Source: Lachnospiraceae bacterium UBA3273
Lineage (GTDB): Bacteria; Bacillota; Clostridia; Lachnospirales; Lachnospiraceae
Direction: 5' to 3'
DNA length: 46,262 nt
NCBI GenBank assembly: GCA_002362385.1
Contig: DEUB01000008.1
Coordinates: 1-46,262, forward strand
Shown here: positions 33,426 through 42,876 of the stretch, in pieces
How the letters are laid out: each line of letters starts with the position of its first letter
Position numbering within the stretch: position 1 is the first letter of the stretch
Made by a program: the position numbers and the translations under genes
Notes under the pieces: model-generated
Database searches by the model: none
Told to the model about the DNA's origin: nothing
The model's input: the letters and a program-made list of their open reading frames with translations, nothing else

Positions 33426-34937
33426 TTATTGTTCTCTTTCCTCATTCAGATCCGACGTTTTGTGCATCCATTCCTTCATCATGGGATAAATTTTTGTGTA
33501 CTGTTTAAAATATTCATGATATATCCTATGATTTTCCTCATCCGGCTCGATGACCTTTTTGTAACGCACCATATGCTTTACCGCTTCCTGCAAGCTGTTA
33601 TAAAGCCCTGCGGCGACCGCTATGCAGACAGCCGCTCCCATACATACCGACTGACAGTCTTTAGGCACATTGATGCGCACATTGCTCACGTCTGCCTGTA
33701 TCTGCATAAAGACATCCGAATTGGTAGTGCCGCCGGATATGTTGATCTCCTTTACAGGAAATCCCGCCAGGCGGTATTGCTCTAAAAGATTCTCCGTTCC
33801 ATAAGAAATGCTTTCTAAAATGCTCCTGTAAATATCCTCCCTTGTATGCTCTAAGGAAAGGCCGTATATCATTCCTCTGACACGTGTGTCATAATGAGGA
33901 TGTCTGTTTCCCTGGAAATAATCTAAGGTCATAAGCCCCCTGCTGCCCGGGGGAACCTTCTTGACAGCTTCCTCCATCCTTTCAAAAAAGGCTTTGGAAT
34001 CCTCTTCCTTTGCAATCTCTTTTCTGAACCATTCAATAATGGAATTGGAGCACAGCTGTCCCCTGAAGGAAGTATAATATCCTTTGAGCAAATGATGGGG
34101 GCCTGCGTTGATGGTGCTTTCCGAAAACATCATTTCCTTTGTCAAAAGCATGGTAAGATTGGAGGAACCGGTCATCAGGGCCACTTTTCCTTCTTCATAT
34201 ACACCCATTCCCAAAATTCCGATAGAAGAATCCACGCCGCCCTGGGCCACTAAGGTATCCTGCAATAGCCCCAGCCTGTCCGCACATTCCTTTGTCAATG
34301 TCCCGATCAGATCTCCAACACTGTAGCAGTTCTCTTTTGGAAAACGCTCTATGGCGTCGGGCAGCCCGATCTTATCGTAAAACCACTTTGGAAAACCCTT
34401 TTCATCCGCGTTGTATCCCCAGTTACATGCCGTGTTGACATTCACGGACCATTTTCCCGTCAAAAACCAGGTCATGTAATCCTGGCATTCACAAAAAACC
34501 TCCGCCTTTTCATAAAGGTCCGGCTCATTGTGCTTCAGCCACAAAAGCTTACACGGCATCCATTCCGCCGATAAATGCTCGCCGGAAATGGCCGCAATTT
34601 CTTCCGCTTCTTTTGTGGCACGGATATCCATCCACATAATACAGTTTCTGTACGGATTTCCTTCTTTATCGCATATGACCACGCTGCAGCAGGTGGAACC
34701 CACGGAAAGCCCTAAAATCTGCTCTTTATTTATACGGAATTTCTCCATCCCGGACTTTAATGCAGACTCTAAAGCCCTAAGCCAGTCCTCTGTCTTCTGC
34801 TCCACCCAGGTATTGCGCGGATGGATCAGATCATAATCCGCTACGGAAAAACCCAGGTTATTGCCCTCTTTATCATAAAAGCCCACTCTTAAGCTGGTGG
34901 TTCCCAAATCAATTCCCACTAATATGTCCCGTTTCAT
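33426..34937 (-). CDS. FGGY-family sugar kinase
   Basis: A 503 aa kinase of the ribulokinase/xylulokinase superfamily. The phosphate loop is GIDLGTTSLRVGF, the sugar region SVGSTCCSVV and WMDIRA, and the C-terminal FGGY-like block reads NISGGTTNSDVFMQ. It lacks the xylulokinase Gln-Met-His, so the substrate differs from that of the kinase at 19.4 kb; a ketopentose, deoxysugar or polyol is possible. GAGAGG lies 8 bases before the ATG at 34937. It is 12 bases after the M42 peptidase gene. Two sugar kinases (this and ribokinase) in one operon suggest more than one sugar product. Confidence 0.85.
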   Translation of the reverse strand: MKRDILVGIDLGTTSLRVGFYDKEGNNLGFSVADYDLIHPRNTWVEQKTEDWLRALESALKSGMEKFRINKEQILGLSVGSTCCSVVICDKEGNPYRNCIMWMDIRATKEAEEIAAISGEHLSAEWMPCKLLWLKHNEPDLYEKAEVFCECQDYMTWFLTGKWSVNVNTACNWGYNADEKGFPKWFYDKIGLPDAIERFPKENCYSVGDLIGTLTKECADRLGLLQDTLVAQGGVDSSIGILGMGVYEEGKVALMTGSSNLTMLLTKEMMFSESTINAGPHHLLKGYYTSFRGQLCSNSIIEWFRKEIAKEEDSKAFFERMEEAVKKVPPGSRGLMTLDYFQGNRHPHYDTRVRGMIYGLSLEHTREDIYRSILESISYGTENLLEQYRLAGFPVKEINISGGTTNSDVFMQIQADVSNVRINVPKDCQSVCMGAAVCIAVAAGLYNSLQEAVKHMVRYKKVIEPDEENHRIYHEYFKQYTKIYPMMKEWMHKTSDLNEEREQ

Positions 34938-34949
34938 TAAACGCACCTC

Positions 34950-36053
34950 TCAAAGCCCAAACCTTTCCAACGTGAAATCCTCATCAATTCCCATAATGAA
35001 TTCCAAAACCAGCCGCCCTGTCTTTTCCAGATCCTTTAAGTCCAGCATTTCCATGGGGCTGTGGCTGTACCGGTCGGGCGTACCCATATCCAGACAGGGC
35101 ACATATCCGTCTTCTAATTGCAGGTAAGCGGTATCGCTTAAAGCGCCCCTTGCCGCCTGGCGCTGGATATTGATGCCCGCCTTTTTTGCCGTCTCCTTTA
35201 AATGCTCTCTCATAGGCGCAGGAATGATATTTCCGTTTAAGGTGCCCTTTCCATGAAAATTAAACATATTGACCGATACGCCGTTTCCCAGGGAAACATT
35301 ATTGGTTCCTTTTAAATCCGGCGTATCCCCCGCTCCTGCTCCCAACAGGCAGATGGCCATATCCGCATGAACCCTTCTCTGGGCCAACATGGCTCCTCTG
35401 GCATTATATTCTTCCATAACGGTTCCCACCAGGTAGACATCCGCCTTATGAGGGGTAAGGCTCAAAGCCTCTCCGACCTGGCACAGGGTGGTAAGCCCCG
35501 ACGCATCGTCCATATAGGAGCCGCAGATCCTGTCGTTTAAAAACTCCTTGTAAAAACTGTCGTATACCACCGGACAGCCCACCTCTATGCCAAGACTTCT
35601 TACTTCCTCCGCACTTACAGCGCCAATATCTATAAACAGGCCGGGTATGCCGTCCGCCTTTTCCTTTTCCGCCGCCGTCAGCACATGATAGGACTTCATG
35701 CCGAATACGCCGGGATAATATTTTCCGTCCTCGCTGCCTACCCGGACGCTCAGCCCCTGAAGCACCTTTTCAGGAACGCCGCCCACCCTGTCAACTTTTA
35801 AAAAGCCGTCCGGCGTAATACAGGTTATGACAAAACCGATGGTATCCATATGGGCAAACACCATAATGGAAGGCGCCTTTTTATCCGTCCCCGGGAAAGT
35901 GGCGATCACGTTTCCCATTTTGTCGGTCTCTACCAGCTCCGTGTATTTTTTCATGTCTCCGAAGAACCTTTCCGCCATCAGTTTTTCATAGCCGGAAAGC
36001 CTGGGAATCTCCATATACTCTTTTAATTTTGTCTTCAGGTCTGCACGCTCCAT
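34950..36053 (-). CDS. M42-family metallo-aminopeptidase (FrvX/SgcX-like)
   Basis: A 367 aa enzyme of the M42 family, cobalt- or zinc-dependent and usually a large cytoplasmic oligomer. The metal residues are in FAHMDTIGF, YMDDASG, VMEEYNARGA (catalytic Glu and ligand) and RYSHSPME. Known members cut N-terminal residues from peptides, but FrvX and SgcX sit in sugar operons with unknown roles. Here it lies between a nucleoside hydrolase and two kinases, so the substrate may be an aminoacyl or amide conjugate of a nucleoside rather than a peptide (inference). Start 36053 has AGAGGTG 7 bases upstream; upstream in-frame ATG codons lack a site. Confidence 0.87.
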   Translation of the reverse strand: MERADLKTKLKEYMEIPRLSGYEKLMAERFFGDMKKYTELVETDKMGNVIATFPGTDKKAPSIMVFAHMDTIGFVITCITPDGFLKVDRVGGVPEKVLQGLSVRVGSEDGKYYPGVFGMKSYHVLTAAEKEKADGIPGLFIDIGAVSAEEVRSLGIEVGCPVVYDSFYKEFLNDRICGSYMDDASGLTTLCQVGEALSLTPHKADVYLVGTVMEEYNARGAMLAQRRVHADMAICLLGAGAGDTPDLKGTNNVSLGNGVSVNMFNFHGKGTLNGNIIPAPMREHLKETAKKAGINIQRQAARGALSDTAYLQLEDGYVPCLDMGTPDRYSHSPMEMLDLKDLEKTGRLVLEFIMGIDEDFTLERFGL

Positions 36054-36112
36054 ATCAAAACACCTCTTTTTCGTCCGTTTTTCACAACCATTTGTCTTGC
36101 AACTTTTTATAT

Positions 36113-37042
36113 TCATTCTATGGCTTCAATCGTCTTCTGCAGCAGGGATAAAAACATATACTTCTTACATTCCATGGCAATATGGGTATTCGGAACCTGT
36201 TTTAAATAGTGGTTCATATCCGCCACGGTCTCTCCGTAAGTCAGTTCTCCTCTTGTCTCCACATCCACATAGACATGCTTATATTCCATACATTCCGGAC
36301 AGATCAGCGCCGCCGCTGCAAGTCCGTCCCAGATGAAAATGCCTTCCTCAGGGAAAGGACGTTTGTCATCGCCCGGATAAAACATCAGATCCCCGATAAA
36401 TTTGGAAACCTTTTTATCATTGGATAACAGGCATTCCAGATCGCTCTTTGTAACGGGAGTACGGTAGGTCACATCCGTCCCGATCATCTTAATGGGGATT
36501 CCCGACTGGAATACGATCTTTGCCGCCTCCGCATCGGTGTAAATATTGAATTCCGTTCTCGGCGTATGATTGCCCTCATATACGGCTCCGCCCATAATGA
36601 CGATCTCCTTGATCAGTTCCCTGTCTTCTAAATACACCGATAAAAGCAGGGCTACATTGGTCAAAGGACCCGTTGCTAAGATCACGATCTCTCCCGGCGA
36701 CTTTTGTATCTCCTTATGCAAAAGCTCCACCGAATGATAAGGGCTGTATTCTCCCTTGGCTTTTGGCAGCACCGCATTGCCTAAGCCGCCCTCTCCCATA
36801 ATGGAAACATCCAGCGCTTCGAATTTTTTCATTATAGGATAGCTTCCCTTTGCAACGGGTACGCCGATGTTAAAATATTCCACAATATTCAGGGCGTTCT
36901 GGGCCGTTATCTCTCTGTTTAAATTGCCCGCCACAGTTGTAATGGCTCTTAAATCTATATTTTCCGCAGCATGTACCATAAGGATCGCAAGAGCGTCGTC
37001 GCTGCCCGGGTCGCAATCCATAACAACGGGGATTTTTTTCAT
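36113..37042 (-). CDS. Inosine-uridine-type nucleoside hydrolase (second copy)
   Basis: A 309 aa nucleoside hydrolase. The calcium-binding DCDPGSDDA, GPLTNVALL, MGGAV with TEFNIYTDAEAA, and GTDVT are all in place. The late motif that is normally His-Asp-Pro reads Trp-Asp-Gly (IWDGLAAA, near residue 238), so the His that helps the base leave in classical enzymes is missing; substrate or mechanism may differ from the copy at 18.5 kb, which keeps His-Asp-Pro. It should release the base inside the cell after import by the NupNOPQ-like transporter directly upstream. Start 37042 is chosen at the family start MKKIPVVMDCDPG with AAAGGA upstream. Confidence 0.88.
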   Translation of the reverse strand: MKKIPVVMDCDPGSDDALAILMVHAAENIDLRAITTVAGNLNREITAQNALNIVEYFNIGVPVAKGSYPIMKKFEALDVSIMGEGGLGNAVLPKAKGEYSPYHSVELLHKEIQKSPGEIVILATGPLTNVALLLSVYLEDRELIKEIVIMGGAVYEGNHTPRTEFNIYTDAEAAKIVFQSGIPIKMIGTDVTYRTPVTKSDLECLLSNDKKVSKFIGDLMFYPGDDKRPFPEEGIFIWDGLAAAALICPECMEYKHVYVDVETRGELTYGETVADMNHYLKQVPNTHIAMECKKYMFLSLLQKTIEAIE

Positions 37043-37100
37043 TCTGTCATCATCCTTTCTATCTGCTTTTTCGTTTCCGCATATTGTCTTTTTAAAGCCT

Positions 37101-38063
37101 TTATGCACTCTGCCCTTCCGCTTCCTGATGGCTTAGCATTTTCATTTTCAGCTTTTTCTCTTTCCTGCCTCTGTAAATGCAGTACAGGGTAATTCCCAAA
37201 ATAGTCGTCACATAAGGGATCATCTGGATGAACTGGGCAGGCACCGCAAGCACCTGCAGATAATTGGCCGCCGAATCCGCCGCTCCGAAGATCAGGGCCG
37301 CCGCCAAAGTACCCCATGGCGTATTCTGCCCCATAGAGTTGGCCGCTAAAGCGATAAAGCCTCTTCCGGACGTCATGTTTGCCGTAAATCCGCTCATATA
37401 ACTCATGGAAAGGAATACCCCTGCAAGGCCTGAGAAAAATCCGCTGATCAAAAGCGCAATATAGCGGGTCTTTGCTACGCTGATACCTACGGAATCCACC
37501 GCTTTTTCATTTTCTCCCACCGCACTGATCCTGATTCCCATACGGGTTTTAAAAATGAAAATATGCATCAGGGCAACCATGATGATCGCAAGGTAAGTCA
37601 GAATGCTCTGTCCCGAAATGATCTCTCCTAAGATCGGAATATCCTTGATCAGGGGAATATCGATCTTAGGCACCGTAGCGCTGTTTAATGCTGTGGAAGC
37701 GCCCTTGCTTCCCGTTAACAAATATAAAACAAAAACCGTACCGCCTTTTGCAATGGCGTTGATGGCAAGGCCGCACATGATGTTGTTTGCCTTTAACTGT
37801 AAGATAAAATATGCCAGTATTAAGGATACCAGGATTCCGGCTATGACTCCCACGGAAACTCCCAGAAAGCAGCTCTGGGTCTTTGCGGATACCACTACGC
37901 CCGTTAAAGCGCTGATCAGCATCATACCCTCAATGGCAATATTGGCAACACCGGCGCGTTCGGAAACCAACGCCGCCATGCCGGCTAAAATAAGAGGGGT
38001 GCTGACCCTTAAAATGGAATATGCAAAAGAGGTAGTAAAAATAATATCAAATAACTGCTGCAT
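37101..38063 (-). CDS. nupQ: Nucleoside ABC transporter permease (NupQ/YufQ-like)
   Basis: A 320 aa membrane protein with about eight hydrophobic segments and family blocks ERAGVANIAIEGMM, GLAINAIAKGG and VGENEKAVDSVGISV. It is one of two unlike permeases of a BMP-type importer. GGAGGTGG precedes the ATG, which is 1 base from the stop of the partner permease. The gene order matches the Bacillus nupNOPQ nucleoside system. A 58-base gap precedes the nucleoside hydrolase. Confidence 0.9.
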   Translation of the reverse strand: MQQLFDIIFTTSFAYSILRVSTPLILAGMAALVSERAGVANIAIEGMMLISALTGVVVSAKTQSCFLGVSVGVIAGILVSLILAYFILQLKANNIMCGLAINAIAKGGTVFVLYLLTGSKGASTALNSATVPKIDIPLIKDIPILGEIISGQSILTYLAIIMVALMHIFIFKTRMGIRISAVGENEKAVDSVGISVAKTRYIALLISGFFSGLAGVFLSMSYMSGFTANMTSGRGFIALAANSMGQNTPWGTLAAALIFGAADSAANYLQVLAVPAQFIQMIPYVTTILGITLYCIYRGRKEKKLKMKMLSHQEAEGQSA

Positions 38064-38064
38064 A

Positions 38065-39141
38065 TTAAGCCACCTCCTTCATTTTCTTTTGTTCATCCTT
38101 GGCAGAACGAATGACCATCTTATGCTTTGTCTTAGACAGGAATGCGCTGGCTGTGATCAAAAGCATGATAATACCCTGTATAATGTTTACGGACTCATTG
38201 GGAACGCTGGTAACCCTTGCCATAACGTCAGTCCCCACTCTGATATAAGCTAAGAACAACGCACCGATAGGCACTAAGGCCGGATTGTTTGCCGCTAAGA
38301 TCGCAACCGTCATTCCGTCAAAGCCGTATCCCGGGGTACTCTGCCACTGGAATCTGTCATACATGCCAAGGAGCTCCACGCTTCCCCCAAGGCCTGCAAT
38401 AAATCCGCCGATGATCTGACAGGAAAAGATTACCAGAAAGGTATTGATTCCCGAATATTTTGAAAACTTGGGGTTCTTTCCTACCATGCGGATGCTGTAG
38501 CCCCATTTGGTCTTGTACATAAACAGTGCCGTTACCACTACCATAAACAAAGCGATAAACAGTCCCGTATGAACATTGGTTTTGGAAATAAAGGATGTAA
38601 GCTTGGCGTTTTCCGGTACGGGATAGGAAGCCACAAAGCCTGAACCCGGGTCACGGATGTAATTAAGCAGTACAAATACCGTGAAATACTCCAATATAGA
38701 ATTAAACATCATGGATACAACAAATTCGTTGGCGTTCCATTTGGCCTTTAAAAAACCGGGGATAATGGCACAGATCCCGCCTACGATACCTCCCACTAAA
38801 ACACCTAAGAATATAGCTAAAACGGCGGGAATATTACACTTTAACAAAAGTACTGCCGTTGCCAGAGCGCCTACCAGGAAAGAACCGTCTCCAATAAGAC
38901 TGAACTGCTTTGCCTGAAACATCACACAGGCAGCCAGCCCCGTAAAGATAAGGGGTATCATGGCTTCTATTACATTTCCTATCCTTCTCTTTGTGGAAAG
39001 CGGTCCTGTAATGAAAGTCTTTAAGGCCTCTACAGGCTCATCGCTAACGCAAAGAATAATGATAAACGTTACAATAAGCGCTACCGCAATGGCAATCAGC
39101 ACACTTAAAAATTGAAATATCGCTTCTCTCTTCTTATTCAT
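38065..39141 (-). CDS. nupP: Nucleoside ABC transporter permease (NupP/YufP-like)
   Basis: A 358 aa membrane protein with about ten hydrophobic segments. The blocks GAICAIIPGFLKAKWNANEFVV (only in part quoted by family) and GLGGSVELLGMYDRF with GYGFDGMTVAILAANNP fit the larger permease of BMP-type nucleoside importers. It pairs with NupQ to form the channel. Its stop codon and the NupQ start are 1 base apart, and the ATPase gene ends 16 bases upstream. Confidence 0.9.
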   Translation of the reverse strand: MNKKREAIFQFLSVLIAIAVALIVTFIIILCVSDEPVEALKTFITGPLSTKRRIGNVIEAMIPLIFTGLAACVMFQAKQFSLIGDGSFLVGALATAVLLLKCNIPAVLAIFLGVLVGGIVGGICAIIPGFLKAKWNANEFVVSMMFNSILEYFTVFVLLNYIRDPGSGFVASYPVPENAKLTSFISKTNVHTGLFIALFMVVVTALFMYKTKWGYSIRMVGKNPKFSKYSGINTFLVIFSCQIIGGFIAGLGGSVELLGMYDRFQWQSTPGYGFDGMTVAILAANNPALVPIGALFLAYIRVGTDVMARVTSVPNESVNIIQGIIMLLITASAFLSKTKHKMVIRSAKDEQKKMKEVA

Positions 39142-39157
39142 AAAAGTACCTGCTTTC

Positions 39158-40705
39158 TTATCCTAATCTTTGTATCTGTTCTTCAGACTGTCTCGAAAGC
39201 CCCAGCATATAATACCCTAACTCCTCTTCCGTTACACTCTTGCTGTCCTCAAAATATGCTACAACCTCTCCGCCATAAAATACGGCAAGGGAATCGCTTA
39301 ATTCCATAACCTCATTTAAATCTGCGGAAACCAGTAAAACTGCAGACCCCTTATCCCGGATTTCCACCAGCTTTTTATGGATAAATTCCGTAGCGCCTAC
39401 ATCCACGCCTCTGGAGGGCTGGTTGGCGATCATGACCGCCGGTTCCCTGGCAAATTCCCTGGCTACGACCACCTTCTGCATATTGCCGCCGCTTAACATG
39501 CTGACGGGCTGTTTATAAGAGCTGCATTTGATCAAAAAGTTCTCCACAAGCTCGGATGACAATTTGGAAATCTTTTTGCTGCTTAAAATGGGACCATAGC
39601 CTACCATGCTTTCTCCTAACTTGTCCGAAATCAAGTTGTCGCTGATAGAAGCCTCCGTAGCCACACCGTAGGACATTCTGTCCTCGGAAATATGGGACAG
39701 GCCTGCCTTTCTGATCTTCTTTATATTAAGCTTATCCACGCACTGCCCTAAAATGGATACTTGTCCCTTGTAGTCCTTTCTCATACCGGAGATACATTCC
39801 ACAAACTCGGACTGCCCGTTTCCTTCTACTCCTGCAATCCCCAGAATTTCTCCCCGCCTTACTTTTAAATTTATGTTATTGACAGCATGCTTCCCATCCT
39901 CATTGATACAGGAAAGATTTTTAACTTCCAAAATGGTTTCCGTCGGATTTGCCTTCTTTTTCTCAATGGTCTTGATCACATCCCTTCCTACCATCAGTCT
40001 GGAAATGCTTCTTTCGTCCATGTCTCCCATATTATAGGTTCCCATGCTTCTCCCGTTTTTCATAATGGTAATGCGGTCGCATATCTGTTTAATTTCTTTC
40101 AATTTATGTGATATAAAAATAATGGTATGCCCTTTTTTCTTAAATTCCATTAACTCGTGGAACAATTCCTCGGTCTCCTGAGGCGTCAGTACCGCCGTCG
40201 GCTCGTCTAAGATCAGTATCTTCGCGCCTCTTGCAAGAGCCTTTAAGATTTCCACCTTTTGTTTCATTCCCACAGGTATGTCCGCCACCCTGGCCGTGGT
40301 CTGTATTTTGAAATTGTATTTCTCTGCAATTTCCTCTGCCTGTGCGATCATGGTCTTCATATCGATCAGCCCGTTCTTCCTGGGCTCCATACCCAGATAT
40401 ATGTTTTGTGCCACCGAAAGAGAAGGCACTAACATAAAATGCTGGTGTACCATACCGATCCCAAGGGCTATCGCTTCATTGGGAGAGGAAATCCTTACTT
40501 TCTTCCCCTCTAAAAAAATATCCCCTTCCTCCGGCTGGTGCTCTCCGTAAAGAATATTCATCAAAGTTGATTTTCCTGCGCCGTTTTCTCCCATGAGGGC
40601 GTGAATTTCTCCTGCTTTTACCGAAAAATCCACTTTGTCATTGGCCATAACCCCGTTGGAATATATTTTTGTTATCTGAGACATTACCAGTAAATCTTCG
40701 TTCAT
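39158..40705 (-). CDS. nupO: Nucleoside ABC transporter double ATPase (NupO/YufO-like)
   Basis: A 515 aa protein with two ATP-binding domains. The first has Walker A GENGAGKST near residue 38 and Walker B ILILDEPTAVLT. The second has a degenerate Walker A (GVEGNGQSE) but LSGGNMQKVVVAREF. The Walker B of the second half is unusual: VMIANQPSRGVDVGA, with Asn-Gln in place of Asp-Glu, as is common in NupO/YufO proteins, so only one site is likely fully active. It starts after the terminator-like hairpin that follows the binding-protein gene; the ribosome site AAGG is modest. Confidence 0.92.
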   Translation of the reverse strand: MNEDLLVMSQITKIYSNGVMANDKVDFSVKAGEIHALMGENGAGKSTLMNILYGEHQPEEGDIFLEGKKVRISSPNEAIALGIGMVHQHFMLVPSLSVAQNIYLGMEPRKNGLIDMKTMIAQAEEIAEKYNFKIQTTARVADIPVGMKQKVEILKALARGAKILILDEPTAVLTPQETEELFHELMEFKKKGHTIIFISHKLKEIKQICDRITIMKNGRSMGTYNMGDMDERSISRLMVGRDVIKTIEKKKANPTETILEVKNLSCINEDGKHAVNNINLKVRRGEILGIAGVEGNGQSEFVECISGMRKDYKGQVSILGQCVDKLNIKKIRKAGLSHISEDRMSYGVATEASISDNLISDKLGESMVGYGPILSSKKISKLSSELVENFLIKCSSYKQPVSMLSGGNMQKVVVAREFAREPAVMIANQPSRGVDVGATEFIHKKLVEIRDKGSAVLLVSADLNEVMELSDSLAVFYGGEVVAYFEDSKSVTEEELGYYMLGLSRQSEEQIQRLG

Positions 40706-40796
40706 TTTGCCTTATACCTACCTTCCCTGTCATGAATAAAGCGATAAAAGATGTGCCTTGGCACATTCCCGCGCCGGACGCGGCCGCCTATGTGAT

Positions 40797-40838
40797 AAAA
40801 AAAGATCGCTCCCATATCTGGGAATATGGAAGCAATCT
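40797..40838 (-). terminator. Internal terminator/attenuator between nupN and nupO
   Basis: On the minus strand a 15-bp stem (40838-40824 with 40817-40803, two G-U pairs) around TCCCAG is followed by seven T. It stands 11 bases after the binding-protein stop codon, inside the array. Partial read-through would make much binding protein and less ATPase and permease. A smaller ATGTGCC/GGCACAT dyad lies at 40751-40766. Confidence 0.85.
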
Positions 40839-40849
40839 CTTTTACAAAC

Positions 40850-42031
40850 TTAGGGTGCTACAGAATTGATGATTTCTCTTACTTCTTCTGTTGTAAGACC
40901 ATATGCTGATTTTACGCTGATGTCTCCCTTTGCAATTTGCTCGGATGCCTCTTCTATTTGTGTCTTTACATCATCGGGAACTAACCTTTGATAAAATTCA
41001 TTATCGCTTAAGCCGACTGCACCGTCGGAAAGTCCAAGGGCCTCTTCTTCGCCCCAGGGAAGTGTTCCGTCCAAAATCTTTTCATAAGCACGCACTAAGG
41101 TTGCGTCAACATTTTTCATTACGGATGCGGGGATCAACTCTGCCTGGGCAGGATCGCTGTCTTTATAAAGCATTGCCTGGTCGGAGTCAACGCCGATAGC
41201 GTATTTTCCTGTTTCCTTAGCAGCTTCCAGGGTACCGATCCCTGATGCTCCCGCCGCAGTAAAGATAAAGTCCGCGCCCTGGTTGTACTGAGCCAGCGCC
41301 ATTTCCTTGCATTTCGGGCTGTCGCTGTAGTCATCAACATAACCGCAGATTACTTTTATATCGGGGTTGACCGATTTTGCGCCTTCGATATAGCCGATCA
41401 TAAAGTCATTGATGACTGCCCCGTCAGCTCCTCCTAAAAATCCCAAAATTCCCGTTTCGCTCATGTTTGCCGCCATAATGCCTGCAAGATAAGCCGCTTC
41501 ATTGGATTTGTAGGAAATGGAATATACGTTGGAGTAATCCCCTGCCGTATAATCTACCGCTGCATCAAAGATGATATACTTAATATCCGGATAATCCTGG
41601 GCTACATTCTGGAAAGGCTCCTGTAACTGCCATCCCGAACCGATGATGATGTCATAGCCCTCATCGGATGCATCCAAAACATTTGTTTCATATTTGGTAG
41701 CATCGGAACCCATTTCGATTACTTTTACCTCTGCGCCGTATTTGGATGCAATTTCCGTTGTACCGTTATTTGCTGAATCCAGGAATGACATATCGCCCAA
41801 GTTTCCCGAAAGCAGGAGTGCGATCCTCTTAGCTTCCTGTGTTTCTCCGTCAGCTTCCTTTTCCTCTTCATCAGCAGCAGGTGCTTCTTCCGACTCTTTA
41901 GCAGGTTCTTCCTCCTGTTGTTCTGTATTCTGTTCCGGTGTCTGTGCGCTGCCTGAGTCGCTGCCGCAGCCTGTTAACAGTGTCATGGCCAATGCAGCGC
42001 TCAAAATGATCGTCATTACTTTCTTTCTCAT
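40850..42031 (-). CDS. nupN: BMP-family nucleoside-binding lipoprotein (NupN/PnrA-like)
   Basis: A 393 aa lipoprotein. The lipobox LLTGC follows a signal peptide, then a Glu-rich linker to about residue 65. The basic membrane protein (BMP/PnrA) domain has LSGNLGDMSFLDSANNG and GSGWQLQEPFQNVAQDYPD. Members bind purine nucleosides such as guanosine, inosine and adenosine, or simple sugars. GGAGGA stands 6-7 bases before the ATG at 42031. Its gene starts the transporter part of the array and is followed by an attenuator hairpin. Purine nucleoside as ligand fits guanine deaminase and the nucleoside hydrolase downstream. Confidence 0.92.
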   Translation of the reverse strand: MRKKVMTIILSAALAMTLLTGCGSDSGSAQTPEQNTEQQEEEPAKESEEAPAADEEEKEADGETQEAKRIALLLSGNLGDMSFLDSANNGTTEIASKYGAEVKVIEMGSDATKYETNVLDASDEGYDIIIGSGWQLQEPFQNVAQDYPDIKYIIFDAAVDYTAGDYSNVYSISYKSNEAAYLAGIMAANMSETGILGFLGGADGAVINDFMIGYIEGAKSVNPDIKVICGYVDDYSDSPKCKEMALAQYNQGADFIFTAAGASGIGTLEAAKETGKYAIGVDSDQAMLYKDSDPAQAELIPASVMKNVDATLVRAYEKILDGTLPWGEEEALGLSDGAVGLSDNEFYQRLVPDDVKTQIEEASEQIAKGDISVKSAYGLTTEEVREIINSVAP

Positions 42032-42069
42032 TATGACTCCTCCTTTTGTTGTGTTGTTTATGTGTAAAG

Positions 42070-42852
42070 TTAATAGTGGAACCTGATAATTTCCCCCAAT
42101 ATTTTTTCCAGCTTGTCTACCGCATAGCGAAGCATTTTTTCTCCTTTTTCCCTGCTTGCAAAGCTTGGAGAACCGATCACTCCGCTTTTTGTCACATCCT
42201 TTGTTTTCCATCCCATATTAACGGGGCCAAAGAGGGTAACATATTCATTACCGGAAAACATTTCATCGGGAGTATCATCCGAAATGGCGGTTTCATCCAC
42301 CAGTTCCGGCGCAATATACATCATCAGAGAGGTTTCCAGTTCACAGGCGTGGAAGATACCGTAAGGGCTTTCGGATTCCTTTAAGGTTTTATTTAATTCA
42401 GCCCAGAAATCCGTAAACCACCAGTCAAACACGTAAATCTCTATATCATACTTGATCCTTAAGTCCCTTGAGATCAGATTCAAAAGATCCGTATTCCCTC
42501 CATGGCTGTTGGTCAGCAAAAACTTCCTAAAGCCATGGGCATTCATGGAACCGATCGTTTCATCGATCATATCGTAAAGGGTATGGGCCGTATAGGTAAG
42601 GGTTCCCGGAAAGTTCATATGCTCGTTGCTTTTTCCTATAAAGAGCTGGGGACCCACCAATACGTTGTAATCGTCAAAATCTTTTTCCTTCACAAAAGTC
42701 TTCAAAAGCGTTTCTAAAATTATGGAATCCGTTCCCACAGGAAGATGCCTTCCATGCTGTTCTACCGCTCCTATGGGAAACAGTACCATACTCTTGGTTT
42801 TATCCATTTCTCCGATTTCCCTGCTGATACAGTCTTTCCAAAATTTGACCAC
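42070..42852 (-). CDS. Creatininase-family amidohydrolase
   Basis: A 260 aa enzyme of the creatininase superfamily. The metal motifs are all present: PIGAVEQHGRHLPVGTD at about 26-42, NSHGGN near 115 and HACELETSLM near 168. The family opens amide bonds in small or ring compounds, including creatinine and the formylamide of formamidopyrimidine nucleotides (ArfB). In a nucleoside array a ring-opened or amide-modified base, or an amide-linked conjugate, is a reasonable substrate, but this is inference. The start is a GTG at 42852 with AGGAGG 9 bases upstream. It lies between btpA (24 bases) and nupN (38 bases). Confidence 0.87.
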   Translation of the reverse strand: MVKFWKDCISREIGEMDKTKSMVLFPIGAVEQHGRHLPVGTDSIILETLLKTFVKEKDFDDYNVLVGPQLFIGKSNEHMNFPGTLTYTAHTLYDMIDETIGSMNAHGFRKFLLTNSHGGNTDLLNLISRDLRIKYDIEIYVFDWWFTDFWAELNKTLKESESPYGIFHACELETSLMMYIAPELVDETAISDDTPDEMFSGNEYVTLFGPVNMGWKTKDVTKSGVIGSPSFASREKGEKMLRYAVDKLEKILGEIIRFHY

Positions 42853-42876
42853 TTTACTTCCCCTCCTGATTCCCGC

